Source: Thermotoga sp. (GTDB lineage: Bacteria > Thermotogota > Thermotogae > B21-G9). From it: a stretch of 5,248 nt of DNA. Positions within the stretch are counted from its first letter, which is position 1. Every line of letters starts with the position of its first letter. Both the position numbers and the translations under genes were made by a program. The notes beneath the pieces are model-generated. The model was not told the DNA's origin and ran no database searches. It saw nothing but the letters and a program-made list of their open reading frames with translations. The stretch is from NCBI GenBank assembly GCA_003641545.1, contig QNAU01000099.1, positions 1 through 5,248 on the forward strand. The letters run 5' to 3'. This document shows, one piece after another, positions 1-5,248 of the stretch.

Positions 1-1161
1 ATAATAATCGCAAGGATAGGGAAGGATAACATAAGATATTTCGTCGAAGATGCCTTGATATCGAAAGCGGTTAGAGAGATATCCGAGGAGAAAGAGCTGG
101 TGATCTCGCCCGTTGTTCAATCCACCGAGTTCAAAGATGATTCCTTGGAGATTTTGGTGGATCTTCACCTTGAACCGAAGTTAGAGGTTCCGAATTACGA
201 TGGAATGGAAGTGGAACTTGAGTTGAACAAGAAGACGATTGATGAATATGTGAAGACGAAGTTGGAAAGCTTAGCGAGGGAAAATGCGGTTGTGAAACCG
301 AAGGATGGAAGAATAGAATACGGTGACATCGCTAAGATAGAATACAGCGTTGAAAATAAAAAGGGAGAGACGATATACAAGAGCAGAGAACTGGAAGTTG
401 AGGTTCTGGAGGATGACAAGAGACCGTTCATCACGGAGATAGTTGGTGCCAAAGCGGGTGATACAATCGAATTCATCAGAACTTTTGAAAAGAATGGAGA
501 GAAGAGGGAGTATAAATACATAGTTAATGTCAAGGAAGTTTATCAAAGGATCATGCCTGAGATAAACGATGAATTCGTGAAAAATCTGGAGGGGGATTTT
601 CAAAACCTTGAAGAACTGAAAGAAAGCATAAGGAACGAGCTGAAGGACATCGAGAGAATGAAGGAGGATGAGATTTACAGACTGTATCTCATGGAGTTCG
701 TTTTTTCGAAGATCTTGAATGAGGTAAAATTCGATGTATCCGATGAAACGGTGGAACTCATGGCGGAAGAGATAATTGAGAACATGAAGAAGAAGGGAAA
801 TTACAAGGAATTCAAGGAGACATTCGAAGCCGATGAAGAGGTGATGGAAGGGATTAAGAAGCTCGTGATGATTGAATTTAAGGAGAGTAGATTCATAGAT
901 TACGTGGTTGAGAAGGAAAATTTGAAACTTGAGGATGAAGATTTCGCCATGATTTTGGACGAAATTGCGGAGGAAAGGGGAATATCACGTGAAAAGGCGA
1001 GTGCCCTTTTGAAGAGCAACTCCAAGTTCAGAAATGATGTTGTGGAAAATTACGTGGAGAGGAGGGTTAAAGAAATACTTCTGAACAAGGTAAAATTGAA
1101 AATAGTGGAAAAGGAGGAGGAAAATCCGAACGAAGGGGAGGAAGAAAAGGATGAAGGATGA
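1..1161 (+). CDS. tig: Trigger factor, ribosome-associated chaperone (5' end outside window)
   Basis: Trigger factor binds the ribosome near the exit tunnel and shields nascent chains in the cytoplasm. The frame is open from base 1 to the TGA at 1159-1161, giving 386 visible residues; the TTG at 55 is internal, not a start. The family is usually about 430 residues, so roughly 45-50 N-terminal residues, including the ribosome-binding GFRKG-type loop, lie upstream. Visible residues 1 to about 75 are the rest of the N-terminal domain (ISPVV, then a beta strand ending [10 protein letters not shown]). About 98-181 is an FKBP-like PPIase insert, ending in [20 protein letters not shown]. The remainder is the helical, highly charged C-terminal arm, closing with an acidic tail ([15 protein letters not shown]). 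The PPIase part is divergent: where active members have an IPGFE-like motif this protein reads [14 protein letters not shown], so isomerase activity is doubtful (inference). The gene overlaps clpP by 11 bases and opens the visible operon. Confidence 0.93.
   Translation: MIIARIGKDNIRYFVEDALISKAVREISEEKELVISPVVQSTEFKDDSLEILVDLHLEPKLEVPNYDGMEVELELNKKTIDEYVKTKLESLARENAVVKPKDGRIEYGDIAKIEYSVENKKGETIYKSRELEVEVLEDDKRPFITEIVGAKAGDTIEFIRTFEKNGEKREYKYIVNVKEVYQRIMPEINDEFVKNLEGDFQNLEELKESIRNELKDIERMKEDEIYRLYLMEFVFSKILNEVKFDVSDETVELMAEEIIENMKKKGNYKEFKETFEADEEVMEGIKKLVMIEFKESRFIDYVVEKENLKLEDEDFAMILDEIAEERGISREKASALLKSNSKFRNDVVENYVERRVKEILLNKVKLKIVEKEEENPNEGEEEKDEG
1135..1141 (+). promoter_or_regulatory. Ribosome binding site of clpP, inside tig
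   Basis: GGGGAGG lies 9 bases before the ATG at 1151 and within the last codons of tig. It supports this ATG over the in-frame GTG at 1187, which has no comparable Shine-Dalgarno match. Its place inside tig, with an 11-base gene overlap, suggests translational coupling. Confidence 0.6.
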
Positions 1162-1777
1162 ATTCTTGAAAGAGATCATCGATCAGGTGATACCGATAGT
1201 CATAGAAACCACGGGAAGGTATGAGAGGGCATACGATATATACTCCAGATTGCTGAAAGACAGGATAGTTTTTCTGGGTATGCCAATAGATGATCACACA
1301 GCGAATCTCGTGGTTGCACAGCTTTTGTTTCTCGAAGCTCAGGATCCGGACAAGGATATAAGTCTTTACATAAACAGCCCTGGAGGTTCTGTGACAGCTG
1401 GGCTCGCCATATACGATACCATTCAATATATAACTTGCGATGTTGTGACGATATGCATCGGACAAGCTGCATCGATGGCAGCCGTCCTATTGGCTGGGGG
1501 AACGAAAGGGAAGAGATTCGCATTACCGAATTCACGTGTGATGCTCCATCAACCGTTCGGTGGAGCGGAAGGACCTGCGAAGGACGTTGAGATAAGGGCT
1601 AAGGAAATAGTAAAAATAAGGAACTTGATAAACAGGATTTTAAGCAAACACACTGGACAACCGTTGGAAAAGATCGAGAAGGATACGGACAGGGATTTCT
1701 TCATGGACGCTAAGGAAGCCTTGGAATACGGGATAATCGACAAAGTTATCGAAACGAGGAAAGGGGTGAAAACATGA
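1151..1777 (+). CDS. clpP: ATP-dependent Clp protease proteolytic subunit ClpP
   Basis: ClpP is the serine peptidase that forms the double-heptameric degradation chamber and works with ClpX or another Clp ATPase in the cytoplasm. The 208-residue product has the full family pattern: [17 protein letters not shown] at residues 27-43, [12 protein letters not shown] at 73-84, the nucleophile Ser108 in GQAASMAA, His133 in MLHQPFGG, and Asp182 in DTDRDFF, spaced from the His exactly as in E. coli ClpP. Length is normal. The N-terminus carries about 12 residues ([12 protein letters not shown]) before the VIPIVIETT stretch that aligns with the mature start of other ClpPs; this may be a short propeptide, or the gene may start at the GTG at 1187. 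The ATG at 1151 is chosen for its Shine-Dalgarno. The stop overlaps the clpX start as ATGA, and adjacency to clpX matches their joint function. Confidence 0.97.
   Translation: MKDEFLKEIIDQVIPIVIETTGRYERAYDIYSRLLKDRIVFLGMPIDDHTANLVVAQLLFLEAQDPDKDISLYINSPGGSVTAGLAIYDTIQYITCDVVTICIGQAASMAAVLLAGGTKGKRFALPNSRVMLHQPFGGAEGPAKDVEIRAKEIVKIRNLINRILSKHTGQPLEKIEKDTDRDFFMDAKEALEYGIIDKVIETRKGVKT
1763..1769 (+). promoter_or_regulatory. Ribosome binding site of clpX, inside clpP
   Basis: GGGGTGA, a good match to the GGTGA part of the anti-Shine-Dalgarno complement, ends 4 bases before the ATG at 1774. It favours that ATG over the in-frame ATG at 1783. Because start and stop overlap as ATGA, ribosomes ending clpP can reinitiate on clpX. 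Confidence 0.55.
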
Positions 1778-2997
1778 TACCGATGAGACAGGAGAAGAGG
1801 TGCTCATTCTGTGGGAGACCTGCATCCCAGGTTGGAAGACTCATAGCGGGACCAAATGTTTACATATGCAACGAATGTGTCGAACTTTTCCATGAGATAC
1901 TCAAGGAAGATAGGATGGTAAAAAGGCAGTCGAAGACCTTGCCCAAACCTTCAGAAATAAAGGCAGAACTTGACAAATACGTCATAGGTCAGGAGAAGGC
2001 AAAGAAGATAATATCAGTTGCGGTTTATAATCATTACAAGAGGATATTCAAAGGATCGAAATTCGACGATGTAGAGATAGAGAAATCCAACATACTCATG
2101 ATAGGACCAACTGGATGCGGGAAAACGTTGATCGCGAGGGTTTTGGCGAGGATACTCGATGTTCCATTTGCCATAGTCGATGCAACCCCTCTGACCGAAG
2201 CAGGATACGTCGGTGAGGATGTGGAAAATGTCATATTCAGACTTCTTCAATCCGCCAATTTCGACGTTGAGAGGGCACAGTACGGTATAGTTTTCATAGA
2301 TGAGATCGACAAGATAGCCAAGAAGGGACCGAATCCGTCGATAACGAGGGATGTTTCGGGTGAAGGTGTCCAACAGGCACTCTTGAAGATAATAGAAGGA
2401 ACGATCGCCAACGTTCCACCACAGGGAGGAAGGAAACATCCTTATCAAGAGTTCATACAGGTGGATACTTCCAAGATTCTGTTCATAGCGGGTGGTGCCT
2501 TCGACGGGCTCGAAGAGATAATAAAGAGAAGGATACAAAAGTCCACGATGGGATTCGAGGCGGAGATAAAGAGGAAGGAGGAACAGAACATAGGTGAAAT
2601 ATTGTCACAGGTTGTTCCGGATGACCTGATACAGTATGGTTTGATACCGGAATTCGTGGGAAGGTTCCCAGTCATAGCGACTCTCGATGAACTCGATGAA
2701 GATGCGTTGGTCAGAATACTCGTTGAACCGAAGAATTCGATAATAAAACAATACAAGAAACTTCTGGAACTTGAAAATGTCGAACTCGAATTCACGGAGG
2801 ATGCCTTGAGAGCCATAGCCAGAAAAGCCATGGAAAAGGGAACGGGAGCGAGAGCCCTCAAGAGCATAGTCGAAAGTGTCATGATAGACATAATGTTCGA
2901 AATTCCAAACATGCCGAATTTGGAGAAAGTGGTGATAACCGAGGATGTGATTTTGAAGAATGCGACACCGATGAAGATAATGAAAGAATCCGCGTGA
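1774..2997 (+). CDS. clpX: ATP-dependent Clp protease ATP-binding subunit ClpX
   Basis: ClpX is the hexameric AAA+ unfoldase that recognises tagged proteins and threads them into ClpP. The 407-residue product has all expected parts in order: an N-terminal zinc-binding domain with Cys10, Cys13, Cys32 and Cys35; the AAA+ opening around residues 66-80 ([13 protein letters not shown]); Walker A GPTGCGKT at 111-118; pore loop GYVG at 144-147; Walker B IVFIDEID at 172-179; the RKH pore loop at 220-222; a ClpP-docking loop with MGF at 259-261 (IGF in E. coli); the arginine finger Arg297 in EFVGRFP; and sensor-2 Arg360 in GTGAR. Length is slightly below the common 410-430. Walker A carries Cys where Ser is usual, a conservative change that should not harm ATP binding. 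The docking loop and the overlap with clpP indicate a working ClpXP pair. Confidence 0.97.
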   Translation: MIPMRQEKRCSFCGRPASQVGRLIAGPNVYICNECVELFHEILKEDRMVKRQSKTLPKPSEIKAELDKYVIGQEKAKKIISVAVYNHYKRIFKGSKFDDVEIEKSNILMIGPTGCGKTLIARVLARILDVPFAIVDATPLTEAGYVGEDVENVIFRLLQSANFDVERAQYGIVFIDEIDKIAKKGPNPSITRDVSGEGVQQALLKIIEGTIANVPPQGGRKHPYQEFIQVDTSKILFIAGGAFDGLEEIIKRRIQKSTMGFEAEIKRKEEQNIGEILSQVVPDDLIQYGLIPEFVGRFPVIATLDELDEDALVRILVEPKNSIIKQYKKLLELENVELEFTEDALRAIARKAMEKGTGARALKSIVESVMIDIMFEIPNMPNLEKVVITEDVILKNATPMKIMKESA

Positions 2998-3011
2998 TGG
3001 TGTGATCCGAG

Positions 3012-4001
3012 ATGCCAAGGATATTCGCGGTGGAATCATCCTGTGATGAGAGTTCAATCGCCCTCCTTGAGGATGAAAAGTTGATCTTCAACCTTGTTCT
3101 CTCGCAGACTGACCTTCATTCCAAATACGGTGGTGTCGTTCCGGAGATAGCATCACGCAGACATCTCGAGGTCATTCCAATCCTTTTGAACGAAGCGGTT
3201 GAAGGATATGGTTTGGATTTGGACAGGATCGATGCCATCGCGGTGACCAAGGGTCCAGGCTTGATAGGTGCCTTATTGGTTGGTATCACATTCGCCAAAT
3301 CTTTAGCATACGTTTTGAAAAAGCCTTTGATAGGCGTCAACCATTTGATCGGACATATATATTCCCTTTTTTTGACACATCGGGATCTTTCCCCCCCTAT
3401 CGTCGTCTTGTTAGTATCCGGTGGACACACCGAACTCATACTCATGAAAGATCACGGGAACTTCGAGGTCCTTGGAAGAACGTTGGATGATGCAGCTGGA
3501 GAAGCGTTTGACAAGGTTGCCAGGATATTGAATCTCGGTTATCCCGGTGGACCACAGATAGACAGAATATCCAAATTTGGAAATCCAAAAGCCTACAGAT
3601 TCCCGAGAGCTTTGATGGATGGAAAGAATCTGGATTTCAGTTTCAGCGGTCTCAAAACCTCCGTAAAATATTTCGTTCAAAAGAACGAACATTTCAAAGT
3701 TGAAGACGTGGCTGCATCGTTTCAGGAAGCGGTTGTGGATGTTCTGATCCAAAAGAGTATCTGGGCTTGCGAAATTAGTGGGGTGATGAAGATAGGGGTC
3801 GCGGGCGGTGTTTCAGCAAACAGCAGGTTGAGGAAGAGGATGAGTGAACTCGAGCGGGATGGGTTCAAGGTTTTCTTTCCATCGAAGGATCTGTGTATCG
3901 ATAACGCCGGGATGATAGCACGAGCAGCTCTCGAGAAATACAAAAAGGGAGAGTTCGAAGAACTCTCCCTGAATGCGATACCTTATCTAAGCATAGACTG
4001 A
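3012..4001 (+). CDS. tsaD: tRNA N6-threonylcarbamoyladenosine synthase subunit TsaD (Gcp/Kae1/YgjD family)
   Basis: TsaD transfers the threonylcarbamoyl group from threonylcarbamoyl-AMP to A37 of ANN-decoding tRNAs, with TsaB and TsaE as partners in bacteria; it was formerly annotated as a glycoprotease. The 329-residue product is normal in length. It begins with the ASKHA nucleotide-binding signature AVESSCDES (6-14), followed by YGGVVPEIASRRH (39-51) and KGPGLIGALLVG (80-91). The metal ligands are His111 and His115 (NHLIGH) and Asp297 (CIDNAG). VSGGHTE (135-141), DDAAGEAFDK (159-168), FSFSGLKT (209-216) and the phosphate loop AGGVSAN (264-270) are also present. The start follows the clpX stop by 14 bases, with a modest Shine-Dalgarno (GTGATC, 3002-3007), so it is probably in the same operon. 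tsaB and tsaE are not in this window. The last codons contain a hairpin that serves the opposite strand. Confidence 0.96.
   Translation: MPRIFAVESSCDESSIALLEDEKLIFNLVLSQTDLHSKYGGVVPEIASRRHLEVIPILLNEAVEGYGLDLDRIDAIAVTKGPGLIGALLVGITFAKSLAYVLKKPLIGVNHLIGHIYSLFLTHRDLSPPIVVLLVSGGHTELILMKDHGNFEVLGRTLDDAAGEAFDKVARILNLGYPGGPQIDRISKFGNPKAYRFPRALMDGKNLDFSFSGLKTSVKYFVQKNEHFKVEDVAASFQEAVVDVLIQKSIWACEISGVMKIGVAGGVSANSRLRKRMSELERDGFKVFFPSKDLCIDNAGMIARAALEKYKKGEFEELSLNAIPYLSID
3942..3970 (-). terminator. Intrinsic terminator of the leftward genes, embedded in tsaD
   Basis: Bases 3946-3956 and 3960-3970 form a perfect 11-bp inverted repeat with a 3-base loop. Six pairs are G-C. Read on the minus strand the stem is followed by TTTTT (3946-3942) and then GTATTTC, the classic rho-independent layout. 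It starts 31 bases after the fmdB stop, so it should end the nucleotidase-fmdB transcript. On the plus strand the hairpin is followed by GAATGCG with no T tract, so it is one-directional. The same bases encode KGEFEELSL of TsaD. Confidence 0.8.
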
Positions 4002-4256
4002 TCAACCTTTGACCTCAACTTCCTCTTTTTTCGAAACCTCAGAGGTGGTTTTCTTCGATTCCTTCGATGATTTTGCTTCTTTCCTGATATCGGTTGTGTA
4101 GAATCCAGAAGCCTTGAAAATCACTCCAACCTTGCCTATCAGTTTCCTCATCTCGGAACCGCATTTTTCACAATGCACCTTCGAATCGTCGTTGAAACCC
4201 CTGAGAATCAACGTTTCATAACCACAATTATCACATCTGTATCTGTACATTGGCAC
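4002..4256 (-). CDS. Small FmdB-type zinc-ribbon protein
   Basis: This is an 84-residue protein of the FmdB (CxxC_CxxC_SSSS) family. Its members are small zinc ribbons named after a putative regulator of an amidase operon, with no firmly established biochemical role. With the start used here, MPMYRYRCDNCGYE opens the protein, matching the family's usual MPxYEYRC beginning. The zinc ligands are Cys8/Cys11 and Cys29/Cys32 (CEKCGSEM), followed by a KASGFYTTD stretch typical of the family. The last 25 or so residues are a lysine-, serine- and glutamate-rich, probably disordered tail. The GTG at 4256 is preferred: it gives the family N-terminus and has a well-placed Shine-Dalgarno. The GTG at 4265 lies inside that Shine-Dalgarno, and the ATG at 4250 would drop the conserved MP. 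The gene follows the 5'-nucleotidase by 28 bases and is likely cotranscribed with it. Its stop codon directly abuts that of tsaD. Confidence 0.88.
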   Translation of the reverse strand: MPMYRYRCDNCGYETLILRGFNDDSKVHCEKCGSEMRKLIGKVGVIFKASGFYTTDIRKEAKSSKESKKTTSEVSKKEEVEVKG

Positions 4257-4261
4257 CTTGA

Positions 4262-4271
4262 CCACCCCCTT
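4262..4271 (-). promoter_or_regulatory. Ribosome binding site that decides the fmdB-type start
   Basis: On the minus strand AAGGGGGTGG lies 5 bases before the GTG at 4256, with 8 bases from the GGGGG core to the start. It closely resembles AAGGAGGTGA. It cannot serve a GTG at 4265 because that codon is part of the site, so it points to 4256. It lies in the short gap after the nucleotidase stop. Confidence 0.65.
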
Positions 4272-4284
4272 GGCTCGATTTTCA

Positions 4285-5248
4285 TCATTTCTTCACATAC
4301 CTCGGAGTTTCATCGTATTTCTCTATGACACCGAGCTGTTTTATGTAATCCTTGACAACATCCGCGAGAACGAATCCGGTGTCGTATCCATTCTTCGACC
4401 ACTCCTTGAGCATCGTGTATCCATCTCCTCCACCCGCCATGTAGTTGTTCGTCACCACGACGTAAACCTTGTTCAAATCTATGGGTTCACCGTTTACCTT
4501 AACATCGACGGGTTTTCCATTGTCGTTGACCCACGTTAAACCCGATGTCTGCAGATGTGCACCCTTACCATCCGGTATCGTCGCAGCGTATTCGAGAACT
4601 TTCATTATCTGCTCCCCGGTCAACTTCATGACATAGAGTGTGTTTCCAAACGGTAGGACAGTCAGTATATCCCTGTAAGTTATCTTTCCAGGCTGTATGG
4701 ATGCCCTTATACCTCCTCCGTTCTGAAGCGCTATGTCTGCACCCGTCTTCCATCTCATCGCGTCGGTTATGAGATGAGCGAGGTTGGTGTCCTTTGATCT
4801 AACATGGGCTCTTTCACCATCGAGGTATATCTTCGTTTCACCGACAGGTTCATCTAGTTTTTCTGAACCTTTCTCCTTGTAAAATTTCAAAACCGCGTAA
4901 ACTGCAGGATCCGGGTGTATTTCTTCACTGACATATTCGTATATCTTCTTTCCACTCTTGTCCTTACCGAGGTATTTCTTCAAATTCACCGGGATTGCTT
5001 TCCAACTCCACGAAACGATCTTACCATTCTCTACCTCGAGATCAAGCCTTCCAAGCTGTTTACCCCACTCCCACGCTTGAACAATTATCGTCCCATTCAC
5101 GACCGGAGGCTTGTCGAATTTCGTGTGCGTGTGCCCTCCAACTATTACATCGATCCCATCGACCTTCTTCGCGAGATCGACATCTCTCGTGTACTTTTCA
5201 GGTTCTTCCGATTCACCGTATCCAAGGTGGGAAAGGACAACTATCAGG
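4285..5248 (-). CDS. 5'-nucleotidase / UshA-family metallophosphoesterase (5' end outside window)
   Basis: This family hydrolyses nucleoside 5'-monophosphates, and some members UDP-sugars or 2',3'-cyclic nucleotides, usually outside the cytoplasm for nucleotide salvage. The frame is open to the right edge, giving 320 visible residues, so the GTG at 5100 is not the start. Visible residues 1-49 are the end of the metallophosphatase domain: VVLSHLGYG (3-11), then DVIVGGHTHT (33-42), whose two histidines are typical metal ligands. A linker leads to the C-terminal substrate-binding domain at about residues 135-310, with DTNLAHLITDA, QNGGGIRA (175-182), LPFGNTL and NNYMAGGGDGY (267-277). The tyrosine in GDGY and the aromatic/PFGN region commonly contact the nucleoside base. 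The signal peptide, if any, and the first metal-binding motifs would lie in the missing N-terminal half (about 200 residues), so export is inferred. There is no C-terminal membrane anchor. Exact substrate cannot be read from this part. Confidence 0.9.
   Translation of the reverse strand, partial: LIVVLSHLGYGESEEPEKYTRDVDLAKKVDGIDVIVGGHTHTKFDKPPVVNGTIIVQAWEWGKQLGRLDLEVENGKIVSWSWKAIPVNLKKYLGKDKSGKKIYEYVSEEIHPDPAVYAVLKFYKEKGSEKLDEPVGETKIYLDGERAHVRSKDTNLAHLITDAMRWKTGADIALQNGGGIRASIQPGKITYRDILTVLPFGNTLYVMKLTGEQIMKVLEYAATIPDGKGAHLQTSGLTWVNDNGKPVDVKVNGEPIDLNKVYVVVTNNYMAGGGDGYTMLKEWSKNGYDTGFVLADVVKDYIKQLGVIEKYDETPRYVKK

Noticed and set aside
55..57. TTG as the start of the trigger factor gene
   Set aside because: The frame is open to base 1 and the upstream residues continue the N-terminal domain, so the gene is cut by the window edge.
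2014..2538. A 174-residue open frame on the minus strand opposite clpX, and other long antisense frames at 1067-1465, 2445-2912 and 2605-3057
   Set aside because: They lie wholly opposite strongly conserved genes, show no recognisable domain and have compositions expected of complementary codons. They are shadows.
2658..2669. Short palindrome GGGAAGGTTCCC in clpX
   Set aside because: It encodes the conserved GRFP arginine-finger region, has a 2-base loop and no associated signal.
3672..3689. Inverted repeat TTCGTTC/GAACGAA with a 4-base loop in tsaD
   Set aside because: It has only 7 pairs, no T tract on either strand and a mid-gene position; probably chance within codons for FVQKNEHF.
4263..4265. 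GTG (minus strand) as the start of the FmdB-type gene
   Set aside because: This codon is part of the GGGGGTGG ribosome binding site; the GTG at 4256 gives the family-typical MPMYRYRC start with proper spacing.
4258..4539. A 93-residue plus-strand open frame opposite the 5'-nucleotidase
   Set aside because: It is antisense to a conserved C-terminal domain (NNYMAGGGDGY region) and shows no recognisable motif of its own.
5098..5100. GTG (minus strand) as the start of the nucleotidase
   Set aside because: The frame continues to the window edge and encodes the conserved DVIVGGHTHT and SHLGYG motifs upstream of it.
1..5248. Search for CRISPR repeats, insertion sequences, tRNA/rRNA genes, riboswitches and an undescribed defence or mobile system
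   Set aside because: Nearly every base is covered by recognisable conserved housekeeping genes, the largest gap is 28 bases, and I saw no direct repeats or foreign composition.

Overview
This is an ordinary housekeeping segment of a bacterial chromosome, most likely from the Thermotogota (Thermotoga/Pseudothermotoga-like). Three things suggest this. Arginine codons are dominated by AGA/AGG and isoleucine often uses ATA. Both gene sets have purine-rich sense strands, a habit common in thermophiles. The trigger factor, with its divergent PPIase insert and acidic tail, resembles my recollection of the T. maritima protein. The phylum call is an inference and no genus can be fixed.

Layout. Positions 1-4001 hold a tightly packed rightward gene set: trigger factor (tig, 5' end cut off by the window), clpP, clpX and tsaD. 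tig and clpP overlap by 11 bases, clpP and clpX overlap by 4 bases (ATGA), and clpX and tsaD are 14 bases apart. This looks like one translationally coupled operon. Positions 5248-4002 hold a leftward pair: a 5'-nucleotidase/UshA-type metallophosphoesterase (5' end cut off by the window), then a small FmdB-type zinc-ribbon protein 28 bases downstream. The two sets converge tail to tail with no base between the tsaD and fmdB stop codons (TGA|TCA).

Function. The rightward operon joins ribosome-associated folding (trigger factor), the ClpXP unfoldase/protease and the TsaD subunit of the tRNA t6A37 synthase. All are maintenance functions tied to translation and protein quality control. tig-clpP-clpX is a widespread bacterial order; tsaD sits where enterobacteria have lon. 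The leftward pair combines a probably exported nucleotide-scavenging hydrolase with a zinc ribbon of unknown role.

The most notable non-coding signal is a perfect 11-bp hairpin followed, on the minus strand, by five T. It lies inside the last codons of tsaD and is very probably the intrinsic terminator of the leftward genes. No clear terminator is visible for the rightward operon. I see no mobile element, CRISPR array, RNA gene or convincing new system, and no gene-free stretch longer than 28 bases.
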